36,241 bases of DNA from Sphingomonas sp. (GCA_025980335.1 JAICXO010000009.1:1-36241), one strand, 5' to 3'. Counted from the stretch's first letter, positions 24,462-33,513 are shown. Numbers and translations: made by a program. Notes: generated from the letters alone by a model not told the origin.

Positions 24462-24487
24462 ACGAGCTGCGCTCGCACGGACGAATG

Positions 24488-26560
24488 TCAGCCGGTAAAC
24501 TTCTCGCCGTTCTCTGCCTTGTCGAGAAGCAGCTTCGAGAAGCTGAACTCGGGCTTCATTCGCTCTTCCTGGCGCTTCAATCCGTCGACGATCTTCTGAA
24601 GGCCCACGCTGTCCGCCCAGAACATCGGACCGCCGCGATAGACCGGCCAGCCATAGCCATAGACCCACACGACATCGATATCCGACGCGCGCTGGGCAAT
24701 GCCTTCCTCGAGGATCTTCGCGCCCTCGTTGACCATCGTGTACAGGGTCCGCTCGACGATTTCCTCGTCGCTGATCTCGCGCCGCTTCACCCCCTGCTTG
24801 TTCGCGAAATCCTCGATGATCTGCTGCACGAGCGGCGACGGCGTCGGCCGGCGCTTCTCGTCGTAATCGTAGAATCCAGCACCCATTTTCTGACCCCAGC
24901 GATCGATCGCGCAGAGCGCGTCGCGAATCGTCTCGATGCGGTTGGGGTCGCGGTGCCAGCCGATATCGACGCCGGCGAGGTCGGCCATCTGGAACGGCCC
25001 CATCGGCATTCCGAACTCGACGTGCACGCGGTCGATCTGCTCGGGACTGGCGCCCTCGACGAGCAGCTTGGTCGCTTCGATCTGCCGCGGCATCAGCATC
25101 CGGTTGCCGATGAAGCCGTGGCACACGCCCGCGACCACCGGCACCTTGCGGATGCGCTTGCCGAGCTGCATCGCCGTCAGCAGCACGTCGGGCGCGGTTT
25201 GCGCGCCGCGCACGACCTCGAGCAGCTTCATGATGTTCGCCGGCGAGAAGAAGTGCATGCCGACCACGTCCGCGGGGCGTGAGATGCTTGCCGCGATCTC
25301 GTCGATGTTGAGGTAGGAGGTATTGGAAGCGAGGATCGCGCCGGACTTGGCGATCTTGTCGAGGCGAGCGAACACCTCCTTCTTCACGTCCATGTTCTCG
25401 TACACGGCCTCGATGATGAGGTCGCAATCGGCGAGCGCGGCGAAATCGAGCGTCGGCTGAAGATAGCCCATCGCCTTCTCGACCTGCTCAGCGGTGAGCT
25501 TGCCCTTGGCCGCACTCGCTTCGTAATTCCGGCGCATCACGCCGGTCCCGCGGTCGAGCGCTTGCCTGTCCATCTCGATGATCGTCACCGGAATGCCGGC
25601 GGAAAGGAAGTTCATCGAGATGCCGCCGCCCATCGTGCCTGCGCCGATCACGCCGACCTTGCGGATCGGCCGCGGCTCGGTGTCCTCGGGCAAGCCTTCG
25701 ATCTTGTTCGCCTTGCGCTCGGCGAAGAAGAAATAGCGCTGTGCGGCAGACTGCTCGCCGCTCATCAGTTCCATGAACAGCTTGCGCTCGTCCATGACGC
25801 CCTCGGAGTACGGCTTCTCGGTCGCGATCCTGACCGCTTCGATGTTCTTGAGCGGCGCTTCGAAGCCGCGAAAGCGCTTCGCATTCTCGTTGCGGAACTC
25901 GTCGAAGATAGCCGGGTCCACGTCCGCCGTCCGGTCGTGCCGCTCGGACGACCTCGGGAGAGGACGGATGTCGCGCACTTCCTCGGCGAAGCCGACGGCG
26001 TGCGGGATGAGATCTCCCTCGGCGATGCGGTCGACGAGTCCGCATTCGAACGCCTGGTGTGCGCCGATCGGATTGCCCGTCGCGGTCATCTCGAGCGCCT
26101 TGCGCACGCCCGCCACCCGCGGAAGCCGCTGAGTTCCGCCCGCGCCGGGCAGAAGCCCGAGCTTCACTTCCGGCGTCCCCAGCTTCGCCGACTTGTCCGC
26201 CACCCGATAATGGCAGCCGAGCGCGACCTCGAGCCCGCCGCCAAGTGCCGTGCCGTGAATCGCGGCAACCACCGGTTTCGAGCAATTCTCGATCGTGTCG
26301 ACGACGATCGGCAGCCACGGCTGCTGCGGCGGCTTGCCGAACTCGGTGATGTCCGCCCCAGCGAAGAAGGTCTGGCCTTCGCAGGCGATCACCACCGCCT
26401 TCACGCCGTCGTCGGCCTCGGCCTGACCAATCGCATCGACCAGTCCCTGGCGCACCGCTGTCGACAGCGCGTTGACCGGCGGATTGTTCGACAGGACGAT
26501 CAGCACGTCGCCGTGCTTGCGGGTCGAGATCGGGCCGGTCTTGTCCATCACATCTTCCAT
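24488..26560 (-). CDS. FadJ-like bifunctional enoyl-CoA hydratase/3-hydroxyacyl-CoA dehydrogenase
   Basis: A 690-aa enzyme for two steps of fatty-acid beta-oxidation. The N-terminal crotonase domain (about 10-190) has [10 protein letters not shown] for the oxyanion hole, [15 protein letters not shown] with Glu111, and [19 protein letters not shown] with Glu131, the two catalytic acids. After a linker, the NAD-binding domain starts at [15 protein letters not shown], with [11 protein letters not shown] and [15 protein letters not shown] (catalytic His), followed by the paired C-terminal dehydrogenase domains ending [15 protein letters not shown]. The length and domain order fit FadJ/FadB-type alpha subunits and peroxisomal bifunctional enzymes. 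The ATG at 26560 has GGAG seven bases upstream. No thiolase is adjacent. Confidence 0.95.
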   Translation of the reverse strand: MEDVMDKTGPISTRKHGDVLIVLSNNPPVNALSTAVRQGLVDAIGQAEADDGVKAVVIACEGQTFFAGADITEFGKPPQQPWLPIVVDTIENCSKPVVAAIHGTALGGGLEVALGCHYRVADKSAKLGTPEVKLGLLPGAGGTQRLPRVAGVRKALEMTATGNPIGAHQAFECGLVDRIAEGDLIPHAVGFAEEVRDIRPLPRSSERHDRTADVDPAIFDEFRNENAKRFRGFEAPLKNIEAVRIATEKPYSEGVMDERKLFMELMSGEQSAAQRYFFFAERKANKIEGLPEDTEPRPIRKVGVIGAGTMGGGISMNFLSAGIPVTIIEMDRQALDRGTGVMRRNYEASAAKGKLTAEQVEKAMGYLQPTLDFAALADCDLIIEAVYENMDVKKEVFARLDKIAKSGAILASNTSYLNIDEIAASISRPADVVGMHFFSPANIMKLLEVVRGAQTAPDVLLTAMQLGKRIRKVPVVAGVCHGFIGNRMLMPRQIEATKLLVEGASPEQIDRVHVEFGMPMGPFQMADLAGVDIGWHRDPNRIETIRDALCAIDRWGQKMGAGFYDYDEKRRPTPSPLVQQIIEDFANKQGVKRREISDEEIVERTLYTMVNEGAKILEEGIAQRASDIDVVWVYGYGWPVYRGGPMFWADSVGLQKIVDGLKRQEERMKPEFSFSKLLLDKAENGEKFTG

Positions 26561-26633
26561 GTCGCGTCTCCGGCTGAGCGCGCTAGGGCGCTGCTGACAC
26601 GCTTGCAAGCCGGGGAACCGCACCGCTATCGAT

Positions 26634-27089
26634 ATGCGAATGGACGAACCCGCCGCACCCAAGGCGCGCGAGCTCAGGCGCCAGACTGCCGAAATCAAGC
26701 GCAGCGCGAACGCGGTGGCAGAGAGCGCCGGCGAGCTGACCGACAGCGCCGACCGGCGCACCATCCTTGCCGGCGACCGCACGCTGCTTGCGGCCGAGCG
26801 GACCTATGCGGCGTGGGTGCGGACCGCCCTTGCGGCGATGGCGAGCGGAGTCGGTGCACGCGCGCTGACCCACGACGTTCTTCCCGACTGGATCGGGAAG
26901 GTCAGCGGATCGCTGCTCGTGATCTTCGCCGGATTCTGCCTGATCGCCGCCGTGTGGCGCGAGATCCACGGGAGCCCGACGCCGCCCGCGCCCGACATGC
27001 GGCGGATCCCGATCGGCCTGCTGGTGCCGATGACCGGATTCCTGCTGCTGGTCGCGATTGCCGCTTTGATAGGGATTTGGGCGGCCTAG
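26634..27089 (+). CDS. DUF202 (YidH-type) membrane protein
   Basis: A 151-aa protein: a charged N-terminal helix (about 1-45) and a DUF202 domain with three membrane helices (about 58-80, 90-110 and 128-148). The family motif is [28 protein letters not shown], with the AxERTxxAW(V/I)RT pattern intact. Function is unknown; members sit in the inner membrane as small helical bundles. It is divergent from the beta-oxidation gene and convergent with the 55-aa gene, sharing a CTAG stop. ATGs at 26634 and 26640 are both possible; no strong ribosome binding site separates them. Confidence 0.85.
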   Translation: MRMDEPAAPKARELRRQTAEIKRSANAVAESAGELTDSADRRTILAGDRTLLAAERTYAAWVRTALAAMASGVGARALTHDVLPDWIGKVSGSLLVIFAGFCLIAAVWREIHGSPTPPAPDMRRIPIGLLVPMTGFLLLVAIAALIGIWAA

Positions 27090-27253
27090 GCCGTCGTGCC
27101 CGCATCCGACCTGGTCTTGTATCCGCTGACCACGCCAAGAATGAAGCAGGTCGCGAGCGCAAGCTGGACCTTTCCGTCCGGGTCGTCCCAGCCGAAATAT
27201 TTCGAGCCCCAGCCGAACAATGCAATGAACATGGCGATGGCGATGCCGACCAT
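27086..27253 (-). CDS. Small two-helix membrane protein
   Basis: A 55-aa protein not assigned to a family. It has two hydrophobic stretches (VGIAIAMFIALFGW and VQLALATCFILGVVSG) joined by an aromatic, charged loop (GSKYFGWDDPDGK) and a basic end. The ATG at 27253 is firmly supported by GGGAGG five bases upstream; the frame is open further upstream without a start of comparable quality. Its stop overlaps that of the DUF202 gene in CTAG. It is divergent from purS. Confidence 0.7.
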   Translation of the reverse strand: MVGIAIAMFIALFGWGSKYFGWDDPDGKVQLALATCFILGVVSGYKTRSDAGTTA

Positions 27254-27397
27254 GCGGTCCTCCCGAGCGCCGGTGAAGAACTGACCAGCTTGTCGCCTAT
27301 TTTCGGGTGTCAGGGTAAACAGAGGGTAAAGCTTGCCCCTGTTCTGCACCGCAGCCATAGGGGCGGCACGCTTGAAAAATTCACACAGGCTGGTCCC

Positions 27398-27637
27398 ATG
27401 AAAGCGCGCGTTTTCATCACGCTAAAGTCCGGTGTCCTCGATCCGCAGGGCAAGGCCATCCACCACGCGCTCGAGGGGCTCGGGTTCGCCGGGGTCAACG
27501 ATGTGCGCGCCGGCAAGCTGATCGAGCTCGATCTAGCCGACGGCACCACAGATTCCGAGATCGAGGACATGTGCCGGAAGCTCCTCGCCAACACAGTCAT
27601 CGAGAATTTCCGCATCGAGCGGCTGGAGACCGCATGA
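27398..27637 (+). CDS. purS: Phosphoribosylformylglycinamidine synthase subunit PurS
   Basis: The 79-aa small structural subunit of the three-part FGAM synthase (PurS, PurQ, PurL) of purine synthesis. It holds the glutaminase and synthase subunits together. The fold is visible as a first strand ([20 protein letters not shown]), a helix, the strand [14 protein letters not shown], and the C-terminal helix with [17 protein letters not shown], all typical. The stop overlaps the start of purQ by four bases (ATGA), the normal gene order. A hydrophobic or basic extension is absent. Confidence 0.97.
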   Translation: MKARVFITLKSGVLDPQGKAIHHALEGLGFAGVNDVRAGKLIELDLADGTTDSEIEDMCRKLLANTVIENFRIERLETA

Positions 27638-28302
27638 AGAGCGCCGTCATCGTCTTTCCCGGGTCGAACTGCGACCGCGATCTCGCCGTTGCGCTGGAGC
27701 TGGTGACCGGCGCCAGGCCCGCGATGGTGTGGCACCGCGAAAGCGAGCTTCCCGAACGCACCGATTTCATCGGTATCCCCGGCGGCTTCTCCTACGGCGA
27801 TTATTTGCGCTCGGGCGCAATGGCGGCGCGCTCGCCGGTGATGCGCGCGGTGAGGGACGCGGCGGAGCGCGGTGTGCCGGTGATCGGGATCTGCAACGGC
27901 TTCCAGGTGCTGACCGAGGCCGGGATGCTGCCCGGCGCGCTGATGCGCAACGCCGGCCTCAGCTTCGTCTGCCGCAACGTGCCGCTTCGGGTCGAGAACA
28001 GCCAGAGCCTGTTCACGGCGCAGTACAATGCGGACGAGGAGATCGCGCTCCCCGTCGCCCACCACGACGGCAACTACCAGGCTGACGAAGCCACGCTCGA
28101 CCGCCTCGAAGGCGAAGGGCGGGTCGCGTTCCGCTACCTCGACGATTGCAACGGCTCGGCGCGGAGCATCGCCGGGATCCTCAACGATGCCGGCAACGTC
28201 CTCGGCCTGATGCCGCACCCCGAGCGCGCGGTAGAACCCGCCCACGGCCGCACCGACGGACGGCGGCTGTTCGAGGGATTGCTGAAGACGGTGAACGCCT
28301 AA
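27634..28302 (+). CDS. purQ: Phosphoribosylformylglycinamidine synthase subunit PurQ
   Basis: A 222-aa class I glutamine amidotransferase that supplies ammonia to PurL. It contains the N-terminal [31 protein letters not shown] (oxyanion strand), the nucleophile elbow [13 protein letters not shown] with the catalytic Cys, and the His-Glu pair in [11 protein letters not shown]. The length matches the family. Translation is coupled to purS through the ATGA overlap. purL is not directly downstream: a repeat-filled gap and a minus-strand gene follow, so purL must lie elsewhere. Confidence 0.98.
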   Translation: MKSAVIVFPGSNCDRDLAVALELVTGARPAMVWHRESELPERTDFIGIPGGFSYGDYLRSGAMAARSPVMRAVRDAAERGVPVIGICNGFQVLTEAGMLPGALMRNAGLSFVCRNVPLRVENSQSLFTAQYNADEEIALPVAHHDGNYQADEATLDRLEGEGRVAFRYLDDCNGSARSIAGILNDAGNVLGLMPHPERAVEPAHGRTDGRRLFEGLLKTVNA

Positions 28303-28305
28303 GCA

Positions 28306-28497
28306 TCCTTCGGTACGGCATTTCGGCTTCGCTCAATGCCTACTCAGGATGAGCGGAGTTCATGAAATGCCGCCCCGTATGACCCCCGCTCATCCTGAGT
28401 ATGGACTGAGCGAGCGGAGCGAGACGAAGGCCCGTATCGAAGGACGGTCCTTCGAGACGCCATTTCGACACGCTCAATGGCTCCTCAGGACGAGCGG
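28306..28497. repeat. Three copies of the TCCTTCGATACG...GAGCGG repeat
   Basis: Copies at 28306-28356 (+), 28386-28444 (-) and 28448-28497 (+). Each runs from TCCTTCG(G/A)-ACG to CTCAGGA-GAGCGG, with GCTCAATG or CTGAGC in the middle. Alternating orientation lets neighbouring copies pair into long hairpins. They fill the gap between purQ and the convergent queuosine-precursor transporter gene. Further copies lie at 33514-33633 and 35032-35134. Confidence 0.85.
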
Positions 28498-28509
28498 CGT
28501 GAGATAAGA

Positions 28510-29256
28510 TCAATCTTGGATCGAGAAGGGCGTGAAATTCGTGCCGATGTCGTACACATCGACCCCTTCTTTGCGCTTCAGCCAGCCGACCACCGCGTAT
28601 GTCACCGGCGTCAGCAACACTTCCCAGCTGACCTTCAGGATCACCTGGCTCAGCATGACCTCCGCGAGCGCGCTGACCGGCCAGTCGGTCATTCCGTAGA
28701 AGGCGAGCGGATAGAAGATCAGGCTGTCGACGCTTTCGCCGACGACCGTGCTGCCCCAGAAGCGAAGCCACAGGTTCTTGCCCTCGCTCCAGATTTTCAG
28801 CTTCGCCATCACCGTCGATTCGACGAAATCGCCGACGAAGAAGGCGCACATCGAGGCGACGATGATCCGCCATCCCGAGCCGAACACGCGTTCGTAGGCG
28901 CCCTGGCCGGTCCACCCTGGCGCCACCGGCAGATGCACGACCGTCCACTCCATCAGCGCCATGAACGCGAGCGCCACGAACCCGCACCAGATCGCGCGGC
29001 GGGCGCGAGCGTAACCGTACACTTCGGTCATCACGTCATCGATGAGATAAGAGACCGGGAAGAACAGAATGCCGGCGCCGAACGGCCACGCGCCGATCCA
29101 CGGAAGCGTGACGAACGACCGCTTCTCGGCGCCGATCACGTTGGACAGCAGGATGTCGACGACGAAGGCGACGAGGACGAAATCGAAATAGCGGAAATGC
29201 GCGCGGCTGAGCGTCCGCGCCTCGACCTGCCGCAGCCCCTCCCCTTCGGCTTTCAT
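28510..29256 (-). CDS. yhhQ: Queuosine precursor transporter
   Basis: A 248-aa inner-membrane protein of the YhhQ/COG1738 family that imports queuosine precursors (preQ0/preQ1 or queuine-type bases) for tRNA modification. Six or so membrane helices are visible. The family motifs are YFDFVLVAFVVDILLSNVIGAEK near the start (LSNVxxxK), FFPVSYLIDDVMTEVYGYARARR, the FVGDFVESTVMAKLK helix and GESVDSLIFYPLAF. The C-terminus holds LLTPVTYAVVGWLKRKEGVD. No preQ1-riboswitch shape is seen upstream. It is convergent with purQ across the repeats. Confidence 0.9.
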   Translation of the reverse strand: MKAEGEGLRQVEARTLSRAHFRYFDFVLVAFVVDILLSNVIGAEKRSFVTLPWIGAWPFGAGILFFPVSYLIDDVMTEVYGYARARRAIWCGFVALAFMALMEWTVVHLPVAPGWTGQGAYERVFGSGWRIIVASMCAFFVGDFVESTVMAKLKIWSEGKNLWLRFWGSTVVGESVDSLIFYPLAFYGMTDWPVSALAEVMLSQVILKVSWEVLLTPVTYAVVGWLKRKEGVDVYDIGTNFTPFSIQD

Positions 29257-29339
29257 GCGATGGACGCTAGCGCGGTTCCGGTTGGCGTCAATTGCGGAGA
29301 CCGAGCTGCACTAGTGGCTGCTTCAGTGAAACGGCGACG

Positions 29340-29756
29340 CTATTTACAGTCAGCTGCAAACTTTCTCAAAAGCGGCCCGGGCTTGAGCTCTCGCCTCCAT
29401 TCGCCGACCTGAAAGACGATGCGACGCTGAGCGTGTGAGATTGCTTGTTCCCGCCCATCACCTGCAAAGAGGCCACGATTTTCCACGCCTTGAAAGGCAG
29501 GAAGCGTCCATGACTGGTTGTCGACTGTCAGGGTAAATTCGCTTGTGCCCAAGGGGTAGTCGCCACCGGTCAAAAAGTAGGTTTGGCCCCCATCGCATTC
29601 GCCGACGAACTTCGTATTCTCTGAGTCGCCAAAGTTGTACGAGAGCAGAGCTTCATGCGCTCCGTGAGCAGGGCGATAGTTCCAGCCGACCATTGACTGC
29701 TTGGCGCTGCAGGCGAGTAACAGAAGCAGAAGTAAAGAGGCTCGCACGGTTTGCAC
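29340..29756 (-). CDS. Hypothetical lipoprotein
   Basis: A protein of about 138 aa not assigned to a family. The N-terminus is a lipoprotein signal: a basic residue, seven leucines and LLAC, so Cys should be lipidated after cleavage. The mature part (about 125 aa) has alternating polar and aromatic residues, suggesting a beta-rich domain: YRPAHGAHEALLSYNFGD, CDGGQTYFLTGGDYP, SEFTLTVDNQSWTLPAF, and a basic end. A second Cys pair (GECDGG and ADCK) may bond. The start is uncertain: GTGs at 29756 or 29747 give a normal signal; an ATG at 29825 would add 23 residues. No good ribosome binding site. Confidence 0.55.
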   Translation of the reverse strand: MQTVRASLLLLLLLACSAKQSMVGWNYRPAHGAHEALLSYNFGDSENTKFVGECDGGQTYFLTGGDYPLGTSEFTLTVDNQSWTLPAFQGVENRGLFAGDGREQAISHAQRRIVFQVGEWRRELKPGPLLRKFAADCK

Positions 29757-29870
29757 ATAGCGAGTTTGACGAGACTGACCGATTTTCACAATGGGCGCGA
29801 AAGCTGGCGCTCGCGTCCTCCCCATTTTTTTGACCCGCTGACGACCATTTGCGGTTACTTCTGCCGCCAC

Positions 29871-29947
29871 GCGCCCGTAGCTCAGCTGGATAGAGCACGA
29901 GCCTTCTAAGCTTGGGGTCGCAGGTTCGAGTCCTGCCGGGCGCGCCA
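29871..29947 (+). tRNA. tRNA-Arg (anticodon UCU)
   Basis: A complete 77-base cloverleaf. The acceptor stem GCGCCCG pairs with CGGGCGC, the D arm is GCTC...GAGC, the anticodon stem CGAGC/GCTTG carries loop CTTCTAA (anticodon TCT), and the T arm GCAGG-TTCGAGT-CCTGC is standard. The discriminator is G and the CCA end is encoded. It reads AGA and probably AGG arginine codons, which are rare in a high-GC genome. No attachment-site copy of its 3' end is seen nearby. Confidence 0.97.
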
Positions 29948-29961
29948 GTCTGGAGGTTCCA

Positions 29962-30348
29962 ATGCGCGCAATCGCTCTCTTCGCCGCAGCCGCAGTAATC
30001 GCCGCACCCGCTTTCGCGGACCCGCCGGACATCCATATCGATGTGCCGCATCGAAGCGGACTCGAAGTGAACGTAGTGGAGCACGACATCGCGCCGGGCC
30101 AGAGCTCCGGCTGGCACAAGCATCCGGGCTACGAAATCGCCTATGTTCTTTCGGGCGCGGCGAACGTCACCATCGGCGCATCGCCGATCCGCCATGTCTC
30201 GCAGGGCGAGACGTACGAGGTCGAACGGGGGACGCCGCACAACGTCACGAATGCGAGCACGACGGCACCGCTGGCGCTGCTCATCACCTGTCTGAAGGAC
30301 AAGAACGCGCCCTGGAAAAGCCCGGCGCAACCCCCCTCGATCCGTTGA
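29962..30348 (+). CDS. Exported cupin-domain protein
   Basis: A 128-aa protein with a signal peptide (MRAIALFAAAAVIAAPAFAD) and a single cupin barrel. The metal-binding motif 1 is seen as GWHKHPGYEIAYVLSG (two His and the Glu), and motif 2 as GETYEVERGTPHNVTNAS with the last His. The protein is thus a small periplasmic metal-containing beta-barrel; its enzyme activity or ligand is unknown. The ATG at 29962 has TGGAGG five bases upstream. It begins 14 bases after the tRNA, so it may be cotranscribed with it. Confidence 0.9.
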   Translation: MRAIALFAAAAVIAAPAFADPPDIHIDVPHRSGLEVNVVEHDIAPGQSSGWHKHPGYEIAYVLSGAANVTIGASPIRHVSQGETYEVERGTPHNVTNASTTAPLALLITCLKDKNAPWKSPAQPPSIR

Positions 30349-30396
30349 CAAACCAGGGCAAGGCACCCGTCGTGAATTCAGGAGTACGCAAACAAG

Positions 30397-30900
30397 ATGT
30401 GGAAACTCTTTCTATCGGCGCTATTTGGGTTGCTAGCCGGCTTAGTCGCATCTGGATTTCAGGCGCACCTACAAAACAAGCAGAGGAGAGAAGATCGCCT
30501 GGAGCGCCGCCGCGAATTTAAACGCGAGAAGGCAGAGCAGGTATTTCGTGAAGTCAGCGATCTCAGACAATCGTACCACGATAGCTCACTGCATGCGCTT
30601 CGACTTCTTTCTCAGGGAGAAAAGGTTGAAGCGCCGCCGACGCCCTCGAACTCCAAAGTTTCTGCGCTGCTACTCGTGTACTTTCCTGACTGCGTTCCAT
30701 TGTTAAACGATTTGGACCGCGACATGCGTTCCATCGTCGAGAAATATGCAAACGAACTCCGAGAGGGCGACACGTACAAAAATCCCGACAAGATCAAAGG
30801 AATTCATGTGCTGCTCGCGCACGAATCCGCCCAGCGAGTCTCCCGATTCACGGAGGACCTTCGGCCGAAGCTCCAAGCAGAAATTAGTCAACTATGGTAA
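30397..30900 (+). CDS. Hypothetical membrane-anchored coiled-coil protein
   Basis: A 167-aa protein not assigned to a family. It has one N-terminal membrane helix (LFLSALFGLLAGLVASGF) and then a strongly charged helix (KQRREDRLERRREFKREKAEQVF) that probably makes a coiled coil on the cytoplasmic side. The rest is helical and contains VSALLLVYFPDCVPLLNDLDRDM. Codon use is richer in A and T than its neighbours, hinting at horizontal acquisition. AGGAG lies 12 bases upstream of the ATG, a little far. It is convergent with the FAD-linked oxidase, eight bases apart. Confidence 0.65.
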   Translation: MWKLFLSALFGLLAGLVASGFQAHLQNKQRREDRLERRREFKREKAEQVFREVSDLRQSYHDSSLHALRLLSQGEKVEAPPTPSNSKVSALLLVYFPDCVPLLNDLDRDMRSIVEKYANELREGDTYKNPDKIKGIHVLLAHESAQRVSRFTEDLRPKLQAEISQLW

Positions 30901-30908
30901 CCGGGTGA

Positions 30909-32327
30909 CTAGGGGACCAGCTTCCCCGGATTCATGATCCCGAGCGGGTCGAGCGCGTGCTTGATCGCGCGGAGGGCATGGACGCGTGCGGGCGACGCGA
31001 GGCGGGCGAGCTCGGCACGTTTGAGTTGGCCGATGCCGTGCTCGGCCGAGATCGAGCCGCCAGCGGCGGTCACGAGATCGTCGACGAAGCGCGTGATCTC
31101 GGCCCCTTCGCGTTCGTACCAATCGGGCGCGGCATGGTTGCCGGCGCGGACGTGGAAGTGGATGTTGCCGTCGCCGAGGTGGCCGAAGCCGCTGGCGGCG
31201 ACGCCCGGGAAGCGGCGCTCGACGTCGGCGGACGCCTCGACGAGGAACCGCGGCATATCGGCGACGGAGACGGAGATGTCGTGCGCGAGCGTCTGCCCTT
31301 CGGTGCGCTCGGCTTCCGAAATGCTGTCGCGGAGTTTCCAGAACGCCCGGGCCTGCGCCTCGCTTGCGGCGATCACCGCGTCGTCGATGATCGCATCCTG
31401 CAGCGCTTCGCCGAGGAGCCGTTCGAGCTCGCTACCGATGTCATGGCTGAAATCCGCCGTCGTCGCTTCGACGAGCACATGCCACTTGTGCTCGCCCGAA
31501 AGCGGCGCGCGCGTATTGGGGATATGAGTGAGCACGAGCCGGAGCGAATCCTCGGGCACGAGCTCGAAGCCTTCGATGCTGCTGGTGCGCGCCTCGAGAA
31601 AGCGCAGCAGGTGGAGCGCGCGTGCGGGGCTCTCGATGCCCGCCCAGGCGACAGCGCGCCCCGCGATCGCCGGCAGGAGCCGGAGCGCCACGGCGCTGAT
31701 CACGCCTAACGTCCCCTCAGCGCCGATCAGTAGCTGGTCGAGGCTGTAGCCGCGATTGTCCTTCTTCAGCCCGGAAAGGCCGTCGTAGACCGAGCCGTCG
31801 GGAAGCACCGCTTCGATACCGGCGACGAGCGAGCGCATCGTTCCGAACTTCAGCACCTGCGTGCCGCCCGCATTGGTCGAGGCGAGGCCGCCGATAGTGC
31901 AGCTCCCGCGCGCGCCCAGCGTCAGCGGAAAGCGCATCCCGATCTCGTGTGCAGCTTCGTGCAGCATTGCGAGAACGACTCCGGCCTCGGCGACAGCGAG
32001 CCGGTCATCCGCGCTGATCGAGCGAATGCGGTTCATCCGCCGCATCGACAACAGCAAGGCCGATCCGTCCGCAGGCGGCGTTGCCCCCGCCGCCATGCCG
32101 GTATTGCCACCCTGCGGGACGAGCGGCACGCGATGCTCGGCAGCGAGACGGACGATTTCCGCGACCTCCTCGGTCGAAGAGGGCGCGAGAATCGCCGGCG
32201 TGCTCCCGTGAACCCGGCCGCGCCAGTCGGTCGTCCACGGCTCGATTTCCTTGGGATCGGTGACGACGCCCTTGGGGCCGAGCCGCCGCTCCGCCTCGGC
32301 GATCAGCCGCGCCTGGCCTTCCGTCAT
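30909..32327 (-). CDS. FAD-linked oxidase/dehydrogenase of the GlcD/D2HGDH family
   Basis: A 472-aa flavoprotein that oxidises a 2-hydroxy acid such as D-lactate, glycolate or D-2-hydroxyglutarate. The N-terminal FAD-binding domain (about 40-220) has VPLVPQGGNTGMAAGA, FPLTLGARGSCTIGGLASTNAGG and LIGAEGTLGVISAV, the VAO-type set that holds the ADP and isoalloxazine parts. The C-terminal catalytic domain has GFGHLGDGNIHFHV, with the metal-binding His residues, SAEHGIGQLKR and the closing DPLGIMNPGKL. The exact substrate cannot be told from sequence. It is divergent from folA by 44 bases. Confidence 0.93.
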   Translation of the reverse strand: MTEGQARLIAEAERRLGPKGVVTDPKEIEPWTTDWRGRVHGSTPAILAPSSTEEVAEIVRLAAEHRVPLVPQGGNTGMAAGATPPADGSALLLSMRRMNRIRSISADDRLAVAEAGVVLAMLHEAAHEIGMRFPLTLGARGSCTIGGLASTNAGGTQVLKFGTMRSLVAGIEAVLPDGSVYDGLSGLKKDNRGYSLDQLLIGAEGTLGVISAVALRLLPAIAGRAVAWAGIESPARALHLLRFLEARTSSIEGFELVPEDSLRLVLTHIPNTRAPLSGEHKWHVLVEATTADFSHDIGSELERLLGEALQDAIIDDAVIAASEAQARAFWKLRDSISEAERTEGQTLAHDISVSVADMPRFLVEASADVERRFPGVAASGFGHLGDGNIHFHVRAGNHAAPDWYEREGAEITRFVDDLVTAAGGSISAEHGIGQLKRAELARLASPARVHALRAIKHALDPLGIMNPGKLVP

Positions 32328-32371
32328 GCGCGGCGCTTGGCACGCGACGCCGCGCGCGTCAAAGCAGCTGC

Positions 32372-32857
32372 ATGGACACGCCGCCGATCACCATCGTCGT
32401 CGCACGCGCGCAGAACGGCGTCATCGGCCGGGATGGCAGGCTGCCGTGGCACATTGGTGCCGACCTCAGGCGGTTCAAGGCGCTGACCTTGGGAAGCGCG
32501 ATGGTGATGGGCCGCAAGACGTTCGAGAGCCTTCCGGGATTGCTCCCCGGCAGGCGCCACATCGTGCTGACCCGCGACGCCGGATGGTCGGCTCAAGGCG
32601 CCGAAGTCGGCCACAGCGTCGAAGAAGCGCTGCGCCTGGCCAACGGTGAGCGCGTGTCGGTGATCGGAGGCGCCGACATTTTCGAGCTGTTCCTGCCGAT
32701 CGCGGGCCGGATCGAGCTCACCGAAGTGCTTCGGGAAATCGAGGGGGACACGACGATGCCCGACCCGCGCAGCTCGGGCGGATGGCGCGAAACCTTCTCC
32801 GAAGATCACGGGAACGAGCCGCTGCCCTTCCGCTTCGTCACGCTCGAGCGCGCCTAG
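32372..32857 (+). CDS. folA: Dihydrofolate reductase
   Basis: A 161-aa enzyme that reduces dihydrofolate to tetrahydrofolate with NADPH, the trimethoprim target. The start ITIVVARAQNGVIGRDGRLPWHI includes the substrate loop with W and the following acidic position as GADLRRFKALT. NADPH-binding motifs are VMGRKTFESLPGLLPGRRHIVLTR and VIGGADIFELFLPIA, and the C-terminus has the usual WRETFSEDH strand pair. In the motif LPWHIGADLRRF the catalytic acid (usually D/E) is the Asp. It shares a CTAG stop with the convergent adk gene. Confidence 0.96.
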   Translation: MDTPPITIVVARAQNGVIGRDGRLPWHIGADLRRFKALTLGSAMVMGRKTFESLPGLLPGRRHIVLTRDAGWSAQGAEVGHSVEEALRLANGERVSVIGGADIFELFLPIAGRIELTEVLREIEGDTTMPDPRSSGGWRETFSEDHGNEPLPFRFVTLERA

Positions 32858-33507
32858 ACGGCTCCGTCGAGGATGACGTCGATCTCGGCCGCCACTTGAT
32901 CGATCGGCGCCATGCCGTCGACGCGGTGCAGCAAGCGTCGCTCCTCGTAATAAGGGAGGATCGGCTCGGTCTTGGCCCGGTATTCGGCCATGCGCGTGCG
33001 CACCGTCTGCTCGTTGTCGTCCTTGCGCCGCTTGAACTCGGTCGATCCGCAGACGTCGCACACGGCCGGCACCTTCGTCGGGCGGAACACGTCATGATAG
33101 CCGGTGCCGCACTTGGCACAGCTGAAGCGGCCGACGATCCGCTCGACCAGCGCGTCCTCGTCTACGTCGAGCTCGATCACCTGGTCGAGCTTCCGCCCGC
33201 GCTCGGTCAGCAGCAGGTCGAGCGCCTCGGCCTGCGCACGGGTCCGAGGGAAGCCGTCGAAGATCGCGCCCTGCTCGGCAGCGGCGTCGAGCCGCTCGCC
33301 GATCAGCGCGCTGACGATCGCGTCGCTGACCAGCTCGCCGCGCTCCATGACGGCCTTCGCCTTGCGCCCGATCGGCGTGCCCGCAGCGACCGCCTCGCGC
33401 AGCATGTCGCCGGTCGACAGCTGGACCATGCCGCGTGCGGCCTGAAGCCGAGCCGCCTGCGTGCCCTTGCCCGCGCCCGGCGGGCCGAGGAGGATGATGT
33501 TCAGCAT
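32854..33507 (-). CDS. adk: Adenylate kinase
   Basis: A 217-aa enzyme that interconverts ATP, AMP and ADP. The P-loop GPPGAGKGTQAARL lies at about 8-21. The AMP-binding STGDMLREAV and DGFPRTRAQA follow, and the long LID domain contains four cysteines (CAKC and CDVC), showing the zinc-binding form. The ATG at 33507 follows AAGGA by six bases. This ribosome binding site is part of the terminal TCGAAGGA of a dispersed palindromic repeat. It is the last gene of the ribosomal-protein operon, after secY. The final CTAG is shared with folA. Confidence 0.98.
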   Translation of the reverse strand: MLNIILLGPPGAGKGTQAARLQAARGMVQLSTGDMLREAVAAGTPIGRKAKAVMERGELVSDAIVSALIGERLDAAAEQGAIFDGFPRTRAQAEALDLLLTERGRKLDQVIELDVDEDALVERIVGRFSCAKCGTGYHDVFRPTKVPAVCDVCGSTEFKRRKDDNEQTVRTRMAEYRAKTEPILPYYEERRLLHRVDGMAPIDQVAAEIDVILDGAV

Positions 33508-33513
33508 CACGTG

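Noticed and set aside
25562-27637. Plus-strand frame of 691 codons opposite the beta-oxidation gene
   Set aside because: Only its last part (purS) is real; the rest is antisense to the FadJ-like gene.
28306-28497. Possible CRISPR array
   Set aside because: The repeats alternate in orientation, differ in sequence and have no regular unique spacers.
29257-29340. preQ1 riboswitch ahead of the queuosine-precursor transporter
   Set aside because: No A-rich tail or pseudoknot-capable hairpin is visible in the leader.
29871-29947. tRNA-Arg as integration site of an island
   Set aside because: No integrase follows and no copy of the tRNA 3' end is seen downstream within the window.
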